The notes under the pieces were generated by a model. It did no database searches. It was not told the origin of the DNA and saw nothing but the letters and a program-made list of their open reading frames with translations. The position numbers were made by a program, and so were the translations under genes. From positions 1 through 37,357 of the forward strand of contig JANQJH010000418.1 of assembly GCA_028281705.1 (NCBI GenBank): a DNA stretch of 37,357 nt, given 5' to 3'. Numbering within the stretch: position 1 is the stretch's first letter; the number at the start of each line of letters is the position of its first letter. Shown piece by piece: positions 1 to 8,412 of this stretch. The stretch comes from Verrucomicrobiales bacterium (GTDB taxonomy: Bacteria > Verrucomicrobiota > Verrucomicrobiia > Verrucomicrobiales > DEV007).

Positions 1-708
1 GGCACGGCGGTAGCTGAAGAAGCGGTCCTCTTCGGCGCAGGTGTCGCAGGGCAGGGTATGGATCTCGCTGAGGCCGGCGGCGCCGAGGCGGCGGGCGACG
101 TAGCCCTTGAGATCGAAGTGAAAGTGGCCCTCGCGTTTGCCGGGACAGAAGAAGTCGCCGTTGCGCGGGTCCTGCTCCAGGAAGGGGGTCGGAAACTCCG
201 GGCCCACCTCATAGGAACGTTGGGAGATCGCCGGGCCGATGCCGGCCAGGATACGGGCGGGCTGGGCGCCCAGGGCGGCCATGGCGGAAACCGTGGCCTC
301 CAGCACCCCGGTAAGGGCGCCTTTCCAGCCGGCATGGGCGGCGCCGACGACACCGGCCTCGGCGTCGGCCAGCAGCACCGGCACGCAGTCGGCGGTGAGG
401 ATGCCGAGAGCCAGGCCCGGCTCGCGGGTCACCATGGCATCGGCCTTCGGCGCGTCGTCGGGGGCCCAGGGCTGGCGCACCTCGACGACGTCCGGGGAGT
501 GGACCTGGTAGGCGGTGACCAGACGGCCGTCTTCCAGATCGATCCGCGCCATGGCGCGGCGGCGGTTCTCCGCCACATGGCCCTTGTCGTCGCCGGAGCC
601 GAAACCGCAGTTGAGGCTGGCGAAGAGGCCTTCGCTCACCCCGCCGTTGCGGGAGAAGAAGGCATGGCGGACGGAGGGGGTTTCATTGAGGGCAGAAACG
701 GTCAACAT
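1..708 (-). CDS. pgeF: Peptidoglycan editing factor PgeF / laccase-domain protein, 3' end cut off by window start
   Basis: The minus strand read from an ATG at 708 gives about 236 residues that run off the left edge. The family is normally near 250-260 residues, so only the last 20 or so are missing. Visible family motifs are the N-terminal 'HAFFSRNGGVSEG', the 'YQVHS' segment, 'TADCVPVLLAD' and 'AAHAGWKG', which carry the Cys and His residues of the zinc/copper site, and the C-terminal 'CDTCAEEDRFFSYRR'. The family (YfiH/DUF152, formerly called polyphenol oxidase) removes wrongly incorporated amino acids from peptidoglycan precursors; some members have been assigned purine nucleoside activity. 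It lies 54 bases after midA on the same strand, and lgt–midA–pgeF is a common alphaproteobacterial order. Function is by family, not specific to this copy. Confidence 0.92.
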   Translation of the reverse strand, partial: MLTVSALNETPSVRHAFFSRNGGVSEGLFASLNCGFGSGDDKGHVAENRRRAMARIDLEDGRLVTAYQVHSPDVVEVRQPWAPDDAPKADAMVTREPGLALGILTADCVPVLLADAEAGVVGAAHAGWKGALTGVLEATVSAMAALGAQPARILAGIGPAISQRSYEVGPEFPTPFLEQDPRNGDFFCPGKREGHFHFDLKGYVARRLGAAGLSEIHTLPCDTCAEEDRFFSYRRA

Positions 709-762
709 GGCCGGCACTCTAACGATACGGCCGGCGATGGGATAGGGGCGATTGACGTGCCT

Positions 763-1872
763 TCAATCGGCGCCGAAGCCCGCCGGCGGCGTCAGGCGCG
801 GGGCAAGACTTTCCGGGCTGACGAGGGCGAGGGCCTTGAACAGAGCGCCCATCTGCTGTGGCTCGACCAGCCGCTTCAAGGCCGCTTCGACGCTGGCGGC
901 CCGTTCCGGCACGGCGGCGGCCAACTGGGCGGCGCGGGTTTCGATCCCCAGCGCCTGCAGGAAGCGGCCCTGGTCCAGCGGTCCGAAGGCGCGCGCGCCC
1001 TTGGCCATTGCCGCTTCGGCGAGGCTCTGGAAGTCGACATGGACGGTGAGGTCGGCCCGTCCGGGCTCCTGCAGGACGTGCTGCCGCTGGTGGCGGCGCG
1101 GCGCCTGCAGGGTCGGGCCTGGGCGCGACTGGGCGGGGCCGTAGTCGACGATCAGCGCCGCGCCGGCATGCCGCGCCAGGTGGTCGCCCAGGAAGGCCGC
1201 CAGGCTGAGGCCGGCCGGGCAGATCTCCACCAAGCTTCCGGCTTCAGCGTCGCGCAGCGGCGCCGGCACCAGCGCCGCATTGAGGGGGCTGGGCGGCGCC
1301 AGGCCGAAGGCCAGAGAGCGGCCGTCCTCCCCCAGGACCACCAGGCGCTCGGCCCAGCCGTCCTCCCTGCGTTCGAACTGGCGCACCGGCAGGGCATCGA
1401 AGAACTCGTTGGCGATCAGCAGCAGGGGGGCCTGCGGCAGTTCGGCCAGGGACTCGATCCAGGTGACCTCGTAAGCGTCGAGGGCCCTGCCCTGGGCGTC
1501 GCGCAGGGCGGGGCTCGCCTCCAGCAGGTGGATGTCCATGGCGGCGGGAAAGCCGGGGACCCTGGTGGTGGCGCGCAGGGCATCGGCCATCAGGCTGCCG
1601 CGCCCCGGGCCCAGTTCCACCAGCAGGCAGGGGGAAGGGCTGCCCAGGCGCTGCCAGGCATCGGCGCACCACAGGCCCAGCAGTTCACCGAACATCTGGC
1701 TGATCTCCGGCGCCGTGACGAAGTCGCCGCCCTGCGCCGAGGGGGCGCCGAAGGGATCGCCGGTCATGTAGTAGCCATGGACCGGATGGGTCAGGCAGAG
1801 GCGCATGTAATCGGCGACGGTCAGCGGGCCCTGTTGCCTGATCCGTCTTACCAGCTCTTCGGTCAGGGACAT
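763..1872 (-). CDS. MidA/NDUFAF7-type SAM-dependent methyltransferase (COG1565)
   Basis: The protein has 369 residues, normal for bacterial members of the family. It starts 'MSLTEELVRRI', then has the family signature 'DYMRLCLTHPVHGYYMTGDPFG' region (about 21-43), a 'FVTAPEISQMFGELLG' block (51-66) and the SAM-binding loop 'VELGPGRGSL' (85-94). 'IANEFFDALPVRQF' and 'VDYGPAQ' follow, with a late 'ADLTVHVDF' block. The eukaryotic homologue NDUFAF7 methylates an arginine of a complex I subunit; the bacterial substrate is not established. It begins 13 bases after the lgt stop and is followed by pgeF, which suggests one transcript. The open frame on the opposite strand here (bases 58-1983) is a high-GC shadow. 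The sequence places it in Alphaproteobacteria by style and context, which is inference. Confidence 0.92.
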   Translation of the reverse strand: MSLTEELVRRIRQQGPLTVADYMRLCLTHPVHGYYMTGDPFGAPSAQGGDFVTAPEISQMFGELLGLWCADAWQRLGSPSPCLLVELGPGRGSLMADALRATTRVPGFPAAMDIHLLEASPALRDAQGRALDAYEVTWIESLAELPQAPLLLIANEFFDALPVRQFERREDGWAERLVVLGEDGRSLAFGLAPPSPLNAALVPAPLRDAEAGSLVEICPAGLSLAAFLGDHLARHAGAALIVDYGPAQSRPGPTLQAPRRHQRQHVLQEPGRADLTVHVDFQSLAEAAMAKGARAFGPLDQGRFLQALGIETRAAQLAAAVPERAASVEAALKRLVEPQQMGALFKALALVSPESLAPRLTPPAGFGAD

Positions 1873-1885
1873 GGGCGGCGCGGCG

Positions 1886-2716
1886 TCAGGCGCGGCGCCG
1901 CAGCGCCCAGAGCGTCACCCAGAGCCCGACCAGGAACATGGGCAGGGAGAGCAGCTGTCCCATGGTCAGCCCCTGAACGATGAAACCCAGGTAGCTGTCC
2001 GGCTCCCGGAACAGCTCGGCGGTGCTGCGGGTGACGGCGTAGCCCATCATGAAGACCCCGGAGATGAGGCCGGTGCGCTGCAGGGCGCCGCGGCGCACCA
2101 TGATGTAGAGCACGACGAACAGCAGCAGGCCCTCCAAGAGGGCCTCGTAGATCTGGCTGGGGTGGCGCGGGATGTGGCCGGCTTCGGGATGGGGAAAGAC
2201 CATGGCCCAGGGCACGGCGGAGGCATCGGCCGGGCGGCCGAAAAGCTCCCCGTTGATGAAGTTGGCGATGCGCCCGAGGAACAGGCCGATGGGGGTGGCG
2301 GCGCCCACGATGTCGGAGAGGGTGAAGTAGCTGACCCCGCGGCTGCGGGTGAACAGCAGGATGGCGGCCAGCACCCCCAGCATGCCGCCGTGAAAGCTCA
2401 TGCCGCCCTGCCAGATCACCAGGATCTCCACGGGGTTCTGCAGGTAGTAGCCGGGCTTGTAGAACAGCACGTAGCCGAGGCGCCCGCCGAGCACCACGCC
2501 CAGGGTCGCCCAGAGCAGGAAGTCGTCGAAATCGACGGGCTTCAGGCGCTGCGGCGGCAGCTTGGTCATCCAGCGGCAATAGAGCCAGGCCAGCAACAGC
2601 CCGGCGATATAGGCCAGGGCGTACCAGCGGATGTCGAAGATCCAGATGCTGAAGGCGACATCGTCGAAGTTCGGGAACTGCAGCACCAGAAAGGCGGAAA
2701 GCTCGGACAGCGCCAT
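1886..2716 (-). CDS. lgt: Prolipoprotein diacylglyceryl transferase Lgt
   Basis: The 276-residue membrane protein transfers diacylglyceryl from phosphatidylglycerol to the lipobox cysteine of prolipoproteins, the first step of lipoprotein maturation in the inner membrane. The Lgt signature is clear: 'GRIANFINGELFGR' at 148-161. An earlier conserved His lies in 'MSFHGG' (about 106-111) and 'GGRLGYVLFY' at about 77-86. About seven hydrophobic segments can be seen. The ATG at 2716 starts 'MALSELSAF', and an internal 'FSIWIFDIRWYALAYIAG' block matches the usual first membrane segment. It is the first gene of the minus-strand lgt–midA–pgeF cluster. Upstream is a repeat-filled spacer, so the promoter is probably within 2717-2820, but no convincing -35/-10 pair was seen. 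Confidence 0.96.
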   Translation of the reverse strand: MALSELSAFLVLQFPNFDDVAFSIWIFDIRWYALAYIAGLLLAWLYCRWMTKLPPQRLKPVDFDDFLLWATLGVVLGGRLGYVLFYKPGYYLQNPVEILVIWQGGMSFHGGMLGVLAAILLFTRSRGVSYFTLSDIVGAATPIGLFLGRIANFINGELFGRPADASAVPWAMVFPHPEAGHIPRHPSQIYEALLEGLLLFVVLYIMVRRGALQRTGLISGVFMMGYAVTRSTAELFREPDSYLGFIVQGLTMGQLLSLPMFLVGLWVTLWALRRRA

Positions 2717-2824
2717 GAAGCCTCAGAGTCTGACTCGAAATGAGTGATGTGAATTCGATGGTTTGCTGCCGCCGCCCCGCCACCTATCGTCATCATGGCG
2801 AACGGCTAGCAGCGGAGAGGGCGT

Positions 2825-2930
2825 CACCCCCACCCCAACCCTCCCCCGTCGAAGGGGGAGGGGGAAGCTATTGAAGTGGCTCAGAAAAATCCCCTCCCCC
2901 CTTGACGGGGGGAGGATGGGTGGGGGGTGA
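2825..2930. repeat. Pair of GC-rich palindromes (alphaproteobacterial intergenic repeat style)
   Basis: Two facing palindromes are visible: CCCTCCCCC–GTCGAA–GGGGGAGGG near 2839-2864 and CCCCTCCCCCC–TTGA–CGGGGGGAGG near 2891-2914. They are flanked by 'CACCCCCACCCC' on the left and 'GGATGGGTGGGGGGTGAG' on the right, so the whole block is itself roughly mirror-symmetric. Elements of this composition are abundant between genes in Rhodospirillales, Caulobacterales and relatives. Open frames that cross the block are not taken as genes. Confidence 0.7.
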
Positions 2931-2964
2931 GCAACAGACCCGATGTCCGACCGCTTGTTACGCT

Positions 2965-3165
2965 GACAGGCCCAACCGGGCAGCGGTGGAACACGTCCGG
3001 TAACGACGGTTTGGGGGGCCATCTCACCGACGCCGCCCAGACCCCCATCGTCACCCTCGGGCTTGTCCCGAGGGTCCATGGAACGACCGAGACCCGGACC
3101 GCGATGGATTGCCGGAACACGTCCGGCAATGACGGTTGGGGGGGCCGGAGAGCGGGTATCCTTTG
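2965..3165. repeat. Intergenic repeat of the 'GTCATTGCCGGACGTGTTCC...' alphaproteobacterial type, two partial copies
   Basis: Read on the minus strand, 3110-3140 carries TCATTGCCGGACGTGTTCCG, followed by GGACCCTCGGGACAAGCCCG at about 3060-3080. A second diverged copy of the first part (CGTTACCGGACGTGTTCCACC) lies at about 2987-3010. In translation such elements give spurious 'VIAGRVPAIHRGPGLGRSMD' peptides, which are very common in alphaproteobacterial intergenic DNA. The element supports an alphaproteobacterial origin for the left end of the window. No gene is called here. Confidence 0.65.
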
Positions 3166-3195
3166 TCGGACAGAGTCTCATTTCGGGCCAGGCGC

Positions 3196-3680
3196 TCAAC
3201 GGTAGGGGTCCGGTTTGACAAGGAAGTCTCTCACGTAGCGGGCCACGCCGGCTTCCAGGTCGGTGAAGGGCTTGTCGTATCCAGCGGCCCGCAGGCGCGC
3301 CATCCTGGCTTCGGTGAAGTACTGGTACTTCTCGCGGATCGCTTCCGGCGTCGGCACGTAGCGGATGTTCTCCGGGCGCTCCATGGCGGCGAAGACGGCG
3401 CGCGCCAGGTCGGCGAAGCTGCGCGCCTGGCCGGTGCCGACATTGAAGAGGCCGTTGACCGAAGGGGTGTCCAGCAGCCAGAGCATCACATCCACACAGT
3501 CGCCGACCCAGATGAAGTCGCGCAGTTGGCCGCCGTCGGCGTAGTCCGGGTGGTGCGACTGGAACAGCTTGGCCGGCTCACCACGGCTGAGCTGGCCGAA
3601 GAGGTGCAAGGCGACGCTGGCCTGACCGCCCTTGTGGTACTCGTTGGGGCCGTAGACGTTGAAGAACTTGAGCCCCCCCC
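3196..3680 (-). pseudogene. hldD: ADP-L-glycero-D-manno-heptose 6-epimerase, C-terminal part only
   Basis: From about 3672 down to the TGA at 3196 the minus strand encodes about 158 residues beginning 'LKFFNVYGPNEYHKG' and ending 'VRDFLVKPDPYR'. The 'FNVYGPNEYHKG' block, 'GQLRDFIWVGDCVDVMLWLL' region and 'NVGTGQARSFADLA' are characteristic of HldD (RfaD), which epimerises ADP-D-glycero-D-manno-heptose for LPS inner-core synthesis. The N-terminal half, with the NAD-binding Rossmann motif and catalytic Tyr/Lys, is absent. The frame continues upstream into unrelated sequence. The break sits exactly at the eight-C run at 3673-3680. HldD is normally about 320-330 residues, so half the gene is missing. 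It is a true fragment in the sequence as given but may be intact in its real genome if the joint is an assembly error. Confidence 0.88.
3673..3680. other. Abrupt junction between two unrelated gene fragments at an eight-C run
   Basis: On the minus strand the ECF sigma factor reads '...HAGLRFAEMGG' into a run of eight G's. Immediately after it the sequence is hldD from 'LKFFNVYG'. The two reading frames differ by one base, so no fused protein is made. Composition, repeat content and apparent taxonomy change at this point. No inverted repeats, target duplication or integrase gene is visible. Confidence 0.85.
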
Positions 3681-4141
3681 ATCTCGGCAAAGCGCAGCCC
3701 GGCGTGAAACCGCAGCATGAGCACGTTACGTTCCCTTTCGGAGAGCTTGGCGATCGCCTCGTCGATGTGAGGACAGGCATCTGCCAGATCGATTTCGGCC
3801 GCCTCCGATTCCCGTGCGCGTTTGGAAGATTCTTCGTAGGCATGCATGGCGCGTCGTCGGCGATATTCCTGCCGCATCATTCCGGAGGCTTCAATGGTCG
3901 TCGCACGGTGGAGCCAACCCCCGACGACCTTCCGGCCCCGAAGTCTGGAGGCCTTCTTGGCCAGCGCGATGAACACGTTCTGGGTGATTTCTTCGGCGAG
4001 CGGGGCGCTGCCGGTTCGTCGAAAGGCAACGCCCGACACCATGTTCAGGTAGCGCACGACCAGCCGGCGGAACGCATCTTCGTCGCCTTCATTGACGAAT
4101 GCGTCCAACAAGGCGCCATCGCTGGTGGAATTCGGTCTCAT
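3681..4141 (-). pseudogene. ECF-type RNA polymerase sigma-70 factor, N-terminal part only
   Basis: The ATG at 4141 opens 'MRPNSTSDGALLDAFV'. A longer reading would need a TTG at 4153 and is less likely. About 150 residues follow: region 2 is visible as 'AFRRLVVRYLNMVSGVAFRR' through 'LAEEITQNVFIALAKKASRL', the linker is basic and Arg-rich, and region 4 starts with 'LSERERNVLMLRFHAGLRFAEMG'. The protein is cut at the eight-C run in the middle of region 4, before its DNA-recognition helix would finish. The style (a Ser/Thr-rich start, then 'DAFVNEGDEDAFRRLV') is that of the large ECF families in Verrucomicrobiota and Planctomycetota. No anti-sigma gene is seen next to it. Confidence 0.85.
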
Positions 4142-4153
4142 GGGCTCTACCAA

Positions 4154-4742
4154 TGCTTACAGAGAACTGGCCCCGAAAACCGGACAAATAATTTCGACTT
4201 CTTCGGCTCTTCATCAAAGAACGGGGGCACCCAAACTTCCACGACGGGGAAACGGGTCATATTGTCGCTCCCAGAAAAGTAACACAGCCCACAGCTACTA
4301 GCCGTTGACGAGAAGGCTGATCGCCGTACGGTTCACGGTATCAAGTGCGACTGAGACCAACATTCGTAGTCCATGTAATTCGGCTCCTCGCTTGCCTCGC
4401 TGTCCTCGCGGGGACGATGAATATCGATTGTTTGGCGGCACCCATGGCCGTTCTTACTGAACAAGCGGAGGTCACGCGAACGGAGGTCGAACATGAGAAC
4501 GACGGTTTGACGGCCTTTGTGAATGGCTCTCAACTCATCCCGTCCCATTGCCAGGAAATGGATTGGGAGACCTTGAATCAGCATTGTTTCGCCAACCAGA
4601 TTTCGGCACGAGATATTCTTCGCAGATCTTGTCGACTGCAAATCTGACCAGGATGACGCCCGCTACTGTGGGAGCGTTTTCAATGCTCTCTGCAATCCTG
4701 ACTAACTCGTGGGCGAAATCCGCCCGCAACTAGAAATCTATC
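4154..4742. other. 589-base spacer without a recognised gene
   Basis: It lies between the divergent sigma-factor fragment and trkH and should contain both promoters. Several short open frames cross it. One at 4345-4647 (+, 100 codons) starts with a weakly signal-peptide-like stretch. Minus-strand frames at 4333-4641 and 4535-4729 contain protein-like pieces such as 'FAHELVRIAESIENAPTVAG', and they overlap in two different frames as a frameshifted relic would. None matches a family I know, and none has a convincing ribosome-binding site. I call no gene here. Confidence 0.45.
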
Positions 4743-6230
4743 GTGAATTATAGACTTGTCTCAAGAAACGTGGGTGTGCTGCTTGTGATCCTTGCCTCCG
4801 CGATGGGAGTCTGCCTGGCGATGGGCTACCTATTGCCACCGGGAAAGGGCCACAGCGCCGAGAAGGCGCTCACAGGATGGGAGGTATCGATAGCAGTCAC
4901 TCTAGCGGGTGGCGTTGTCCTTTTCTTCATCGGGAGGAACGAAAAGGATGCCGCTATCCTACGAAGAGACGCCATCGGAACCGTGGCCATCGGCTGGTTA
5001 GTGTGCAGTGCATTTTCCGCGCTTCCCTACTTGTTCTGCGCCCCCCGCCTTTCCGTTCCTGAGTCGCTCTTCGAATCCATCTCCGGCCTAACAACGACGG
5101 GCGCGAGCGTCTTTGGCGACCTGTCGGTCCTTCCCGAGACCATCTTCCTCTGGAGGTCGCTCACACAGTGGATCGGAGGCATGGGCATCCTCGCAATGTT
5201 CGTACTCGTGCTTTCGAGTCTTGGAGCGAACGGCCGCAGCCTGTACTTGACCGAATCCTCAGCGCATATGAAGGATCTTACTGGAGCGCAGATACGGAAA
5301 ACCGTTCGCTCTCTCTGGTCGCTCTACTTCGTGCTGACCATTTTGTGTGCCCTGGGGCTCTGGTCGGCGGGCATGACGTTGTTTCAATCCGTTAACCACG
5401 CCATGACAACTGTCTCCACCGGCGGCTTTGGTACGGAGGCGGACAGCATCAACGGTTTCGGTGTTGGCGTGAGAATCTGGATGATCGCTTTCATGCTTAT
5501 TTGTGGAGTGAGCTTCCCCCTCTATCTGGCTCTCATCCGCAGAGGAAGGAGCTGGGCGAATCTCCGCAGGCACGAGGAAACATGGGTGTTCTTGGCTATC
5601 GTTGTGATCGCATCCATAGCCCTGATAGCCGATCGAACCATGGCGCGAGATTCTTCGGCAAGTGGCGTGACCGGCTGCATCGAGACCGTGTTCAATGCTG
5701 TTTCGATAGCCACCACCACCGGGTATGTCGTCGGCGATTACGACGGATGGCCCGCCCTCGCAAAGGGACTCATCTTGTTTCTTATGGTCGTCGGCGGGTG
5801 TTCCGGATCCACCGCGGGCGGTTTGAAGGTGAGTCGGCTCATATTGTGGCTCAAGACGCTGCGCATCGAGATTCGGCGAGCCTACCGTCCAAATGAGCAA
5901 ATGAAACTGCTGCTCAATGGGCGATCCGTCCCTGAGGGAACAAGAGGGCAGCTCTCCGTGGTAATCGTTTCCGCAGCAGCTGCGATCGCCGTAGGGTCAT
6001 ACATTCTTGTTGGTCTCGAACCGGAAATGTCGGTCGACGGATGCGTGTCCGCAGTCATCTCTTGCGTTTCCAATATCGGACCGGCATTTAACGAGTTCGG
6101 CCCGACCGATGACTTCGCCTCCCTATCATCTTCGAGCATGGTGCTCCTATCATTTTTGATGATCCTTGGACGCCTTGAGTTCATCGCTGTTCTGGTGCTT
6201 TTCTCGCGGACGCTTTGGAGGAAGTACTAA
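4743..6230 (+). CDS. trkH: TrkH-family potassium uptake transporter, membrane subunit
   Basis: The 495-residue membrane protein starts at a GTG; 'MNYRLVSRNVGVLLVILASA' leads straight into the first helix. Four pore-loop repeats are visible with their selectivity-filter glycines: 'TTTGA' (117-121), 'STGGFG' (225-230), 'TTTGY' (324-328) and 'SNIGPAF' (443-449). The TrkH signature 'GGCSGSTAGGLKVSR' is at 351-365 and 'QWIGGMGI' at 142-149. TrkH moves K+ across the inner membrane and is normally gated by the NAD(H)/ATP-binding TrkA. No trkA lies in the window, so the partner must be elsewhere. The C-terminus 'FSRTLWRKY' is typical of full-length members. It converges on the sulfatase gene with 63 bases between the stops. 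Confidence 0.95.
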   Translation: MNYRLVSRNVGVLLVILASAMGVCLAMGYLLPPGKGHSAEKALTGWEVSIAVTLAGGVVLFFIGRNEKDAAILRRDAIGTVAIGWLVCSAFSALPYLFCAPRLSVPESLFESISGLTTTGASVFGDLSVLPETIFLWRSLTQWIGGMGILAMFVLVLSSLGANGRSLYLTESSAHMKDLTGAQIRKTVRSLWSLYFVLTILCALGLWSAGMTLFQSVNHAMTTVSTGGFGTEADSINGFGVGVRIWMIAFMLICGVSFPLYLALIRRGRSWANLRRHEETWVFLAIVVIASIALIADRTMARDSSASGVTGCIETVFNAVSIATTTGYVVGDYDGWPALAKGLILFLMVVGGCSGSTAGGLKVSRLILWLKTLRIEIRRAYRPNEQMKLLLNGRSVPEGTRGQLSVVIVSAAAAIAVGSYILVGLEPEMSVDGCVSAVISCVSNIGPAFNEFGPTDDFASLSSSSMVLLSFLMILGRLEFIAVLVLFSRTLWRKY

Positions 6231-6293
6231 TGTGAAACTTAGACATTGTTTGCGGATCTTCCCGATCGCCCGTCTCTTGGCGACGGTCATTCT

Positions 6294-7880
6294 CTACGGA
6301 TCCACGAGCCACGGCGGTTTCGTTCGTGTCTCCACGAAGGCTTGCGCGGCGTCATAATAAACGTTCTCCGTTGGCTTAGGCGCACCCATGTGAGCCATCC
6401 ACTGGTGCAACTGCCGCCGCATGGATTGCAATCGCTCCGGTTCCCGTTCAGCCAGGTTGTGCGACTCTCCGAGATCCTTTCGGAGATCATAGAGTTCGAG
6501 CCGATTGCCAGCCACATACTGATGGTTCGCATCGACGCGATCTCCGAAGAACTCGATCAATTTGTAGTCACCCAATCGAATAGATGCGTTTGGAGTCAGG
6601 CCCCACCTCAGGTCGTAGAATGGATAGTATTGATAGAGCGGGCGCTCATCGAGACGCGCGTCTCTTCCCTCCTGCAGAATCGTAGCCAAACTGTGCCCAT
6701 CAAGCACATGATTCCCTGGAGCGGTAGCTCCTGCTAGTTCAAGACACGTCGGAAGAATGTCAATCGCGTGGACAGGCGTTTTGATAGTGCACCCTGGCGG
6801 AATAGCTCGCGGCCAATGTGCAATGAACGGCACGCGCGTTCCGCCTTCATATGTCGAGCCTTTCCCCGCCCGAAGGGGAGCGTTGTCGTACTCCAGCAAG
6901 TCGGATTCAAACCTTGGGCTATCAGGATTCGGTTTTGGGAGGTTCTTGAAGGCCACTCGTTCGTCGATGCCGCCGTTGTCGCTCAGGAACAGCACAAGCG
7001 TATCCGTCGCCTCACCGAGTTCCTCCAACCGCTTCCTCAATCGTCCGATAGAACGATCGATGCATTCCAAACCGGCAAGATAGACCGCCCGGTCAGGGCC
7101 TTCCTCTCCGTAACCACGGTCCCGATACTTCTCTGTGATGTCGTCAGGCGCCACCACCTTTCCATGAATCATATGGTGAGAGAGAAAGCAGAACCATGGC
7201 CGGTCTCGATTCTTCTCGATGAACGCCAGAGTCTGATCAGTCAGTTTGGCGACGCCACGATCGCTGCCGAGAGCAAACGCTTCCTTGCCTAACAACGGAG
7301 GCGCGAAATCGAAGCCATAGTGATGAGCCGCCTTGGACTTCAACCCCATGTAGTTGCCGTCTTCGTTCGACGTCAGATGCCATTTGCCAACGATCGCCGT
7401 GGTGTATCCGGCAAGCCGCAATCCCTTGGCCATGGTGAACGTTTCACGTGGAAAACTCTCGGAAAACCGAGGTTCTGTCATGCGCGCATGCGGATAGCCG
7501 TACCAAGGCAACACGTGCCACAGTCCGTGGCGCGCCGTGTATTGACCCGTCAGCAAGGTCGCCCGCGTCGGAGTGCATTGCGAGGTCACGTAGGCATCGG
7601 TGAAACGCGCACCCTCGGCCGCCAGCCGATCCAGATGGGGCGTCGCCACTTTCGTGCCGCCGTAACACCCCAATGTTGGCCAGCCCTGATCGTCCGTCAG
7701 TATCAACAGGATGTTTGGCTTTGGAACCTCGGTGGGAGGCGATTCCACAGCGGGTTTCAGCAGTGGGGTTAGGATTCCCCTCCAGACGGCGTAGCGCGCA
7801 GGATCTTTGTCAGGAACCTGCGCATGCACCATGGCCCAGCCATTCAGGCACATCGCGACAAGGATTCGCCAGCCTAGCAT
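6294..7880 (-). CDS. Exported sulfatase (S1-type, formylglycine Cys motif)
   Basis: I place the start at the ATG at 7880 because it gives a signal peptide ('MLGWRILVAMCLNGWAMVHA', cleavage before Q). The frame extends to a TTG at 7952, which would bury that signal. This leaves 528 residues. The metal-binding 'ILLILTDDQGW' lies at about 57-67. The formylglycine site is 'CTPTR' at 102-106 (CxPxR, Cys-type), followed by 'ATLLTGQYTARHG'. 'VGKWHL' and 'LFLSDNGG' supply further active-site Lys, His, Asp and Asn residues. Such enzymes hydrolyse sulfate esters of polysaccharides in the periplasm or outside the cell and need an anaerobic or FGE-type maturase, which is not in the window. The substrate cannot be told from sequence. 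Verrucomicrobiota carry many of these. Confidence 0.93.
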   Translation of the reverse strand: MLGWRILVAMCLNGWAMVHAQVPDKDPARYAVWRGILTPLLKPAVESPPTEVPKPNILLILTDDQGWPTLGCYGGTKVATPHLDRLAAEGARFTDAYVTSQCTPTRATLLTGQYTARHGLWHVLPWYGYPHARMTEPRFSESFPRETFTMAKGLRLAGYTTAIVGKWHLTSNEDGNYMGLKSKAAHHYGFDFAPPLLGKEAFALGSDRGVAKLTDQTLAFIEKNRDRPWFCFLSHHMIHGKVVAPDDITEKYRDRGYGEEGPDRAVYLAGLECIDRSIGRLRKRLEELGEATDTLVLFLSDNGGIDERVAFKNLPKPNPDSPRFESDLLEYDNAPLRAGKGSTYEGGTRVPFIAHWPRAIPPGCTIKTPVHAIDILPTCLELAGATAPGNHVLDGHSLATILQEGRDARLDERPLYQYYPFYDLRWGLTPNASIRLGDYKLIEFFGDRVDANHQYVAGNRLELYDLRKDLGESHNLAEREPERLQSMRRQLHQWMAHMGAPKPTENVYYDAAQAFVETRTKPPWLVDP

Positions 7881-8070
7881 CGGGATGGAAACGGCAGAAG
7901 GTTGTTGGTGAAACACGCACTCACAATGCTTGACCTCCGAGGGATTCGGCAAGGAGATTCAGCAGGTTCAGCTTGGTCTGTGACTCCCGCCTAACCATGG
8001 TCAAGACCAATCGATGACGGGATTGCGGTATTCTGCCGGGAACGGGAAGATGATCGGGATGAGAACTTTG

Positions 8071-8098
8071 GGAGGCCTCCTATTGAAAGAGGGCCTCC
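8071..8098 (-). terminator. Hairpin downstream of the EF-hand gene, possible terminator
   Basis: GGAGGCC at 8071-8077 pairs with GGCCTCC at 8092-8098 across a 14-base loop. It lies about 25 bases past the EF-hand stop on the minus strand, between that gene and the sulfatase. No run of T's follows in either direction, so intrinsic termination is only a possibility. Confidence 0.35.
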
Positions 8099-8121
8099 TC
8101 CGATTGGTTTAGAATGCCCTT

Positions 8122-8412
8122 TTAGGGCTTACGTCCCGGCCCGAAGCCGGCCGGGAACTTCGGCATGATTTCACTTTGCGAAAGCACTCCATCTTGGTCG
8201 ACGTCCAAGGTGAGTAGCGAGGTGGAAGCATTCTTGATCTCATCGCCACCGAGTTCGCCATTGCCATCTTGATCGAGGGCCTTGTAGATCGGGATACGTT
8301 GCATCATCTTGTTCATGCTCCCTCCCCGAGGACCGCGTTCGTTCTCAGCGCAAGCGTACCAAGTGGTTCCGAGCGCCAGGGCGAGCGTTAGCATGATGAT
8401 TGTTGCTTTCAT
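8122..8412 (-). CDS. Small exported EF-hand protein
   Basis: The protein has 96 residues. An N-terminal signal peptide ('MKATIIMLTLALALGTTWYACA') is followed by a short basic stretch and two EF-hand calcium-binding loops: 'DQDGNGELGGDE' (about 47-58) and 'DVDQDGVLSQSE' (about 70-81), both with Asp at position 1 and Glu at position 12. The tail 'FPAGFGPGRKP' is basic and glycine-rich. Small secreted proteins of this build are common in Verrucomicrobiota and Planctomycetota, and their role is mostly unknown; calcium-dependent binding is the only supported statement. An 'AAGAAAG' purine stretch precedes the ATG as a ribosome-binding site. It is transcribed away from the subtilase gene. Confidence 0.85.
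   Translation of the reverse strand: MKATIIMLTLALALGTTWYACAENERGPRGGSMNKMMQRIPIYKALDQDGNGELGGDEIKNASTSLLTLDVDQDGVLSQSEIMPKFPAGFGPGRKP

Noticed and set aside
58-1983. A 641-codon plus-strand open frame opposite pgeF and midA
   Set aside because: It is antisense to two well-supported genes in very GC-rich DNA, is Gly/Ala/Arg/Gln-rich and has no recognisable domain.
2723-3205. Several short open frames between lgt and hldD
   Set aside because: They run through palindromic intergenic repeats and give typical repeat peptides such as 'VIAGRVPAIH'.
6231-6293. Possible bidirectional terminator between trkH and the sulfatase (CCGTC...GACGG)
   Set aside because: The stem has only five base pairs and no T run follows.
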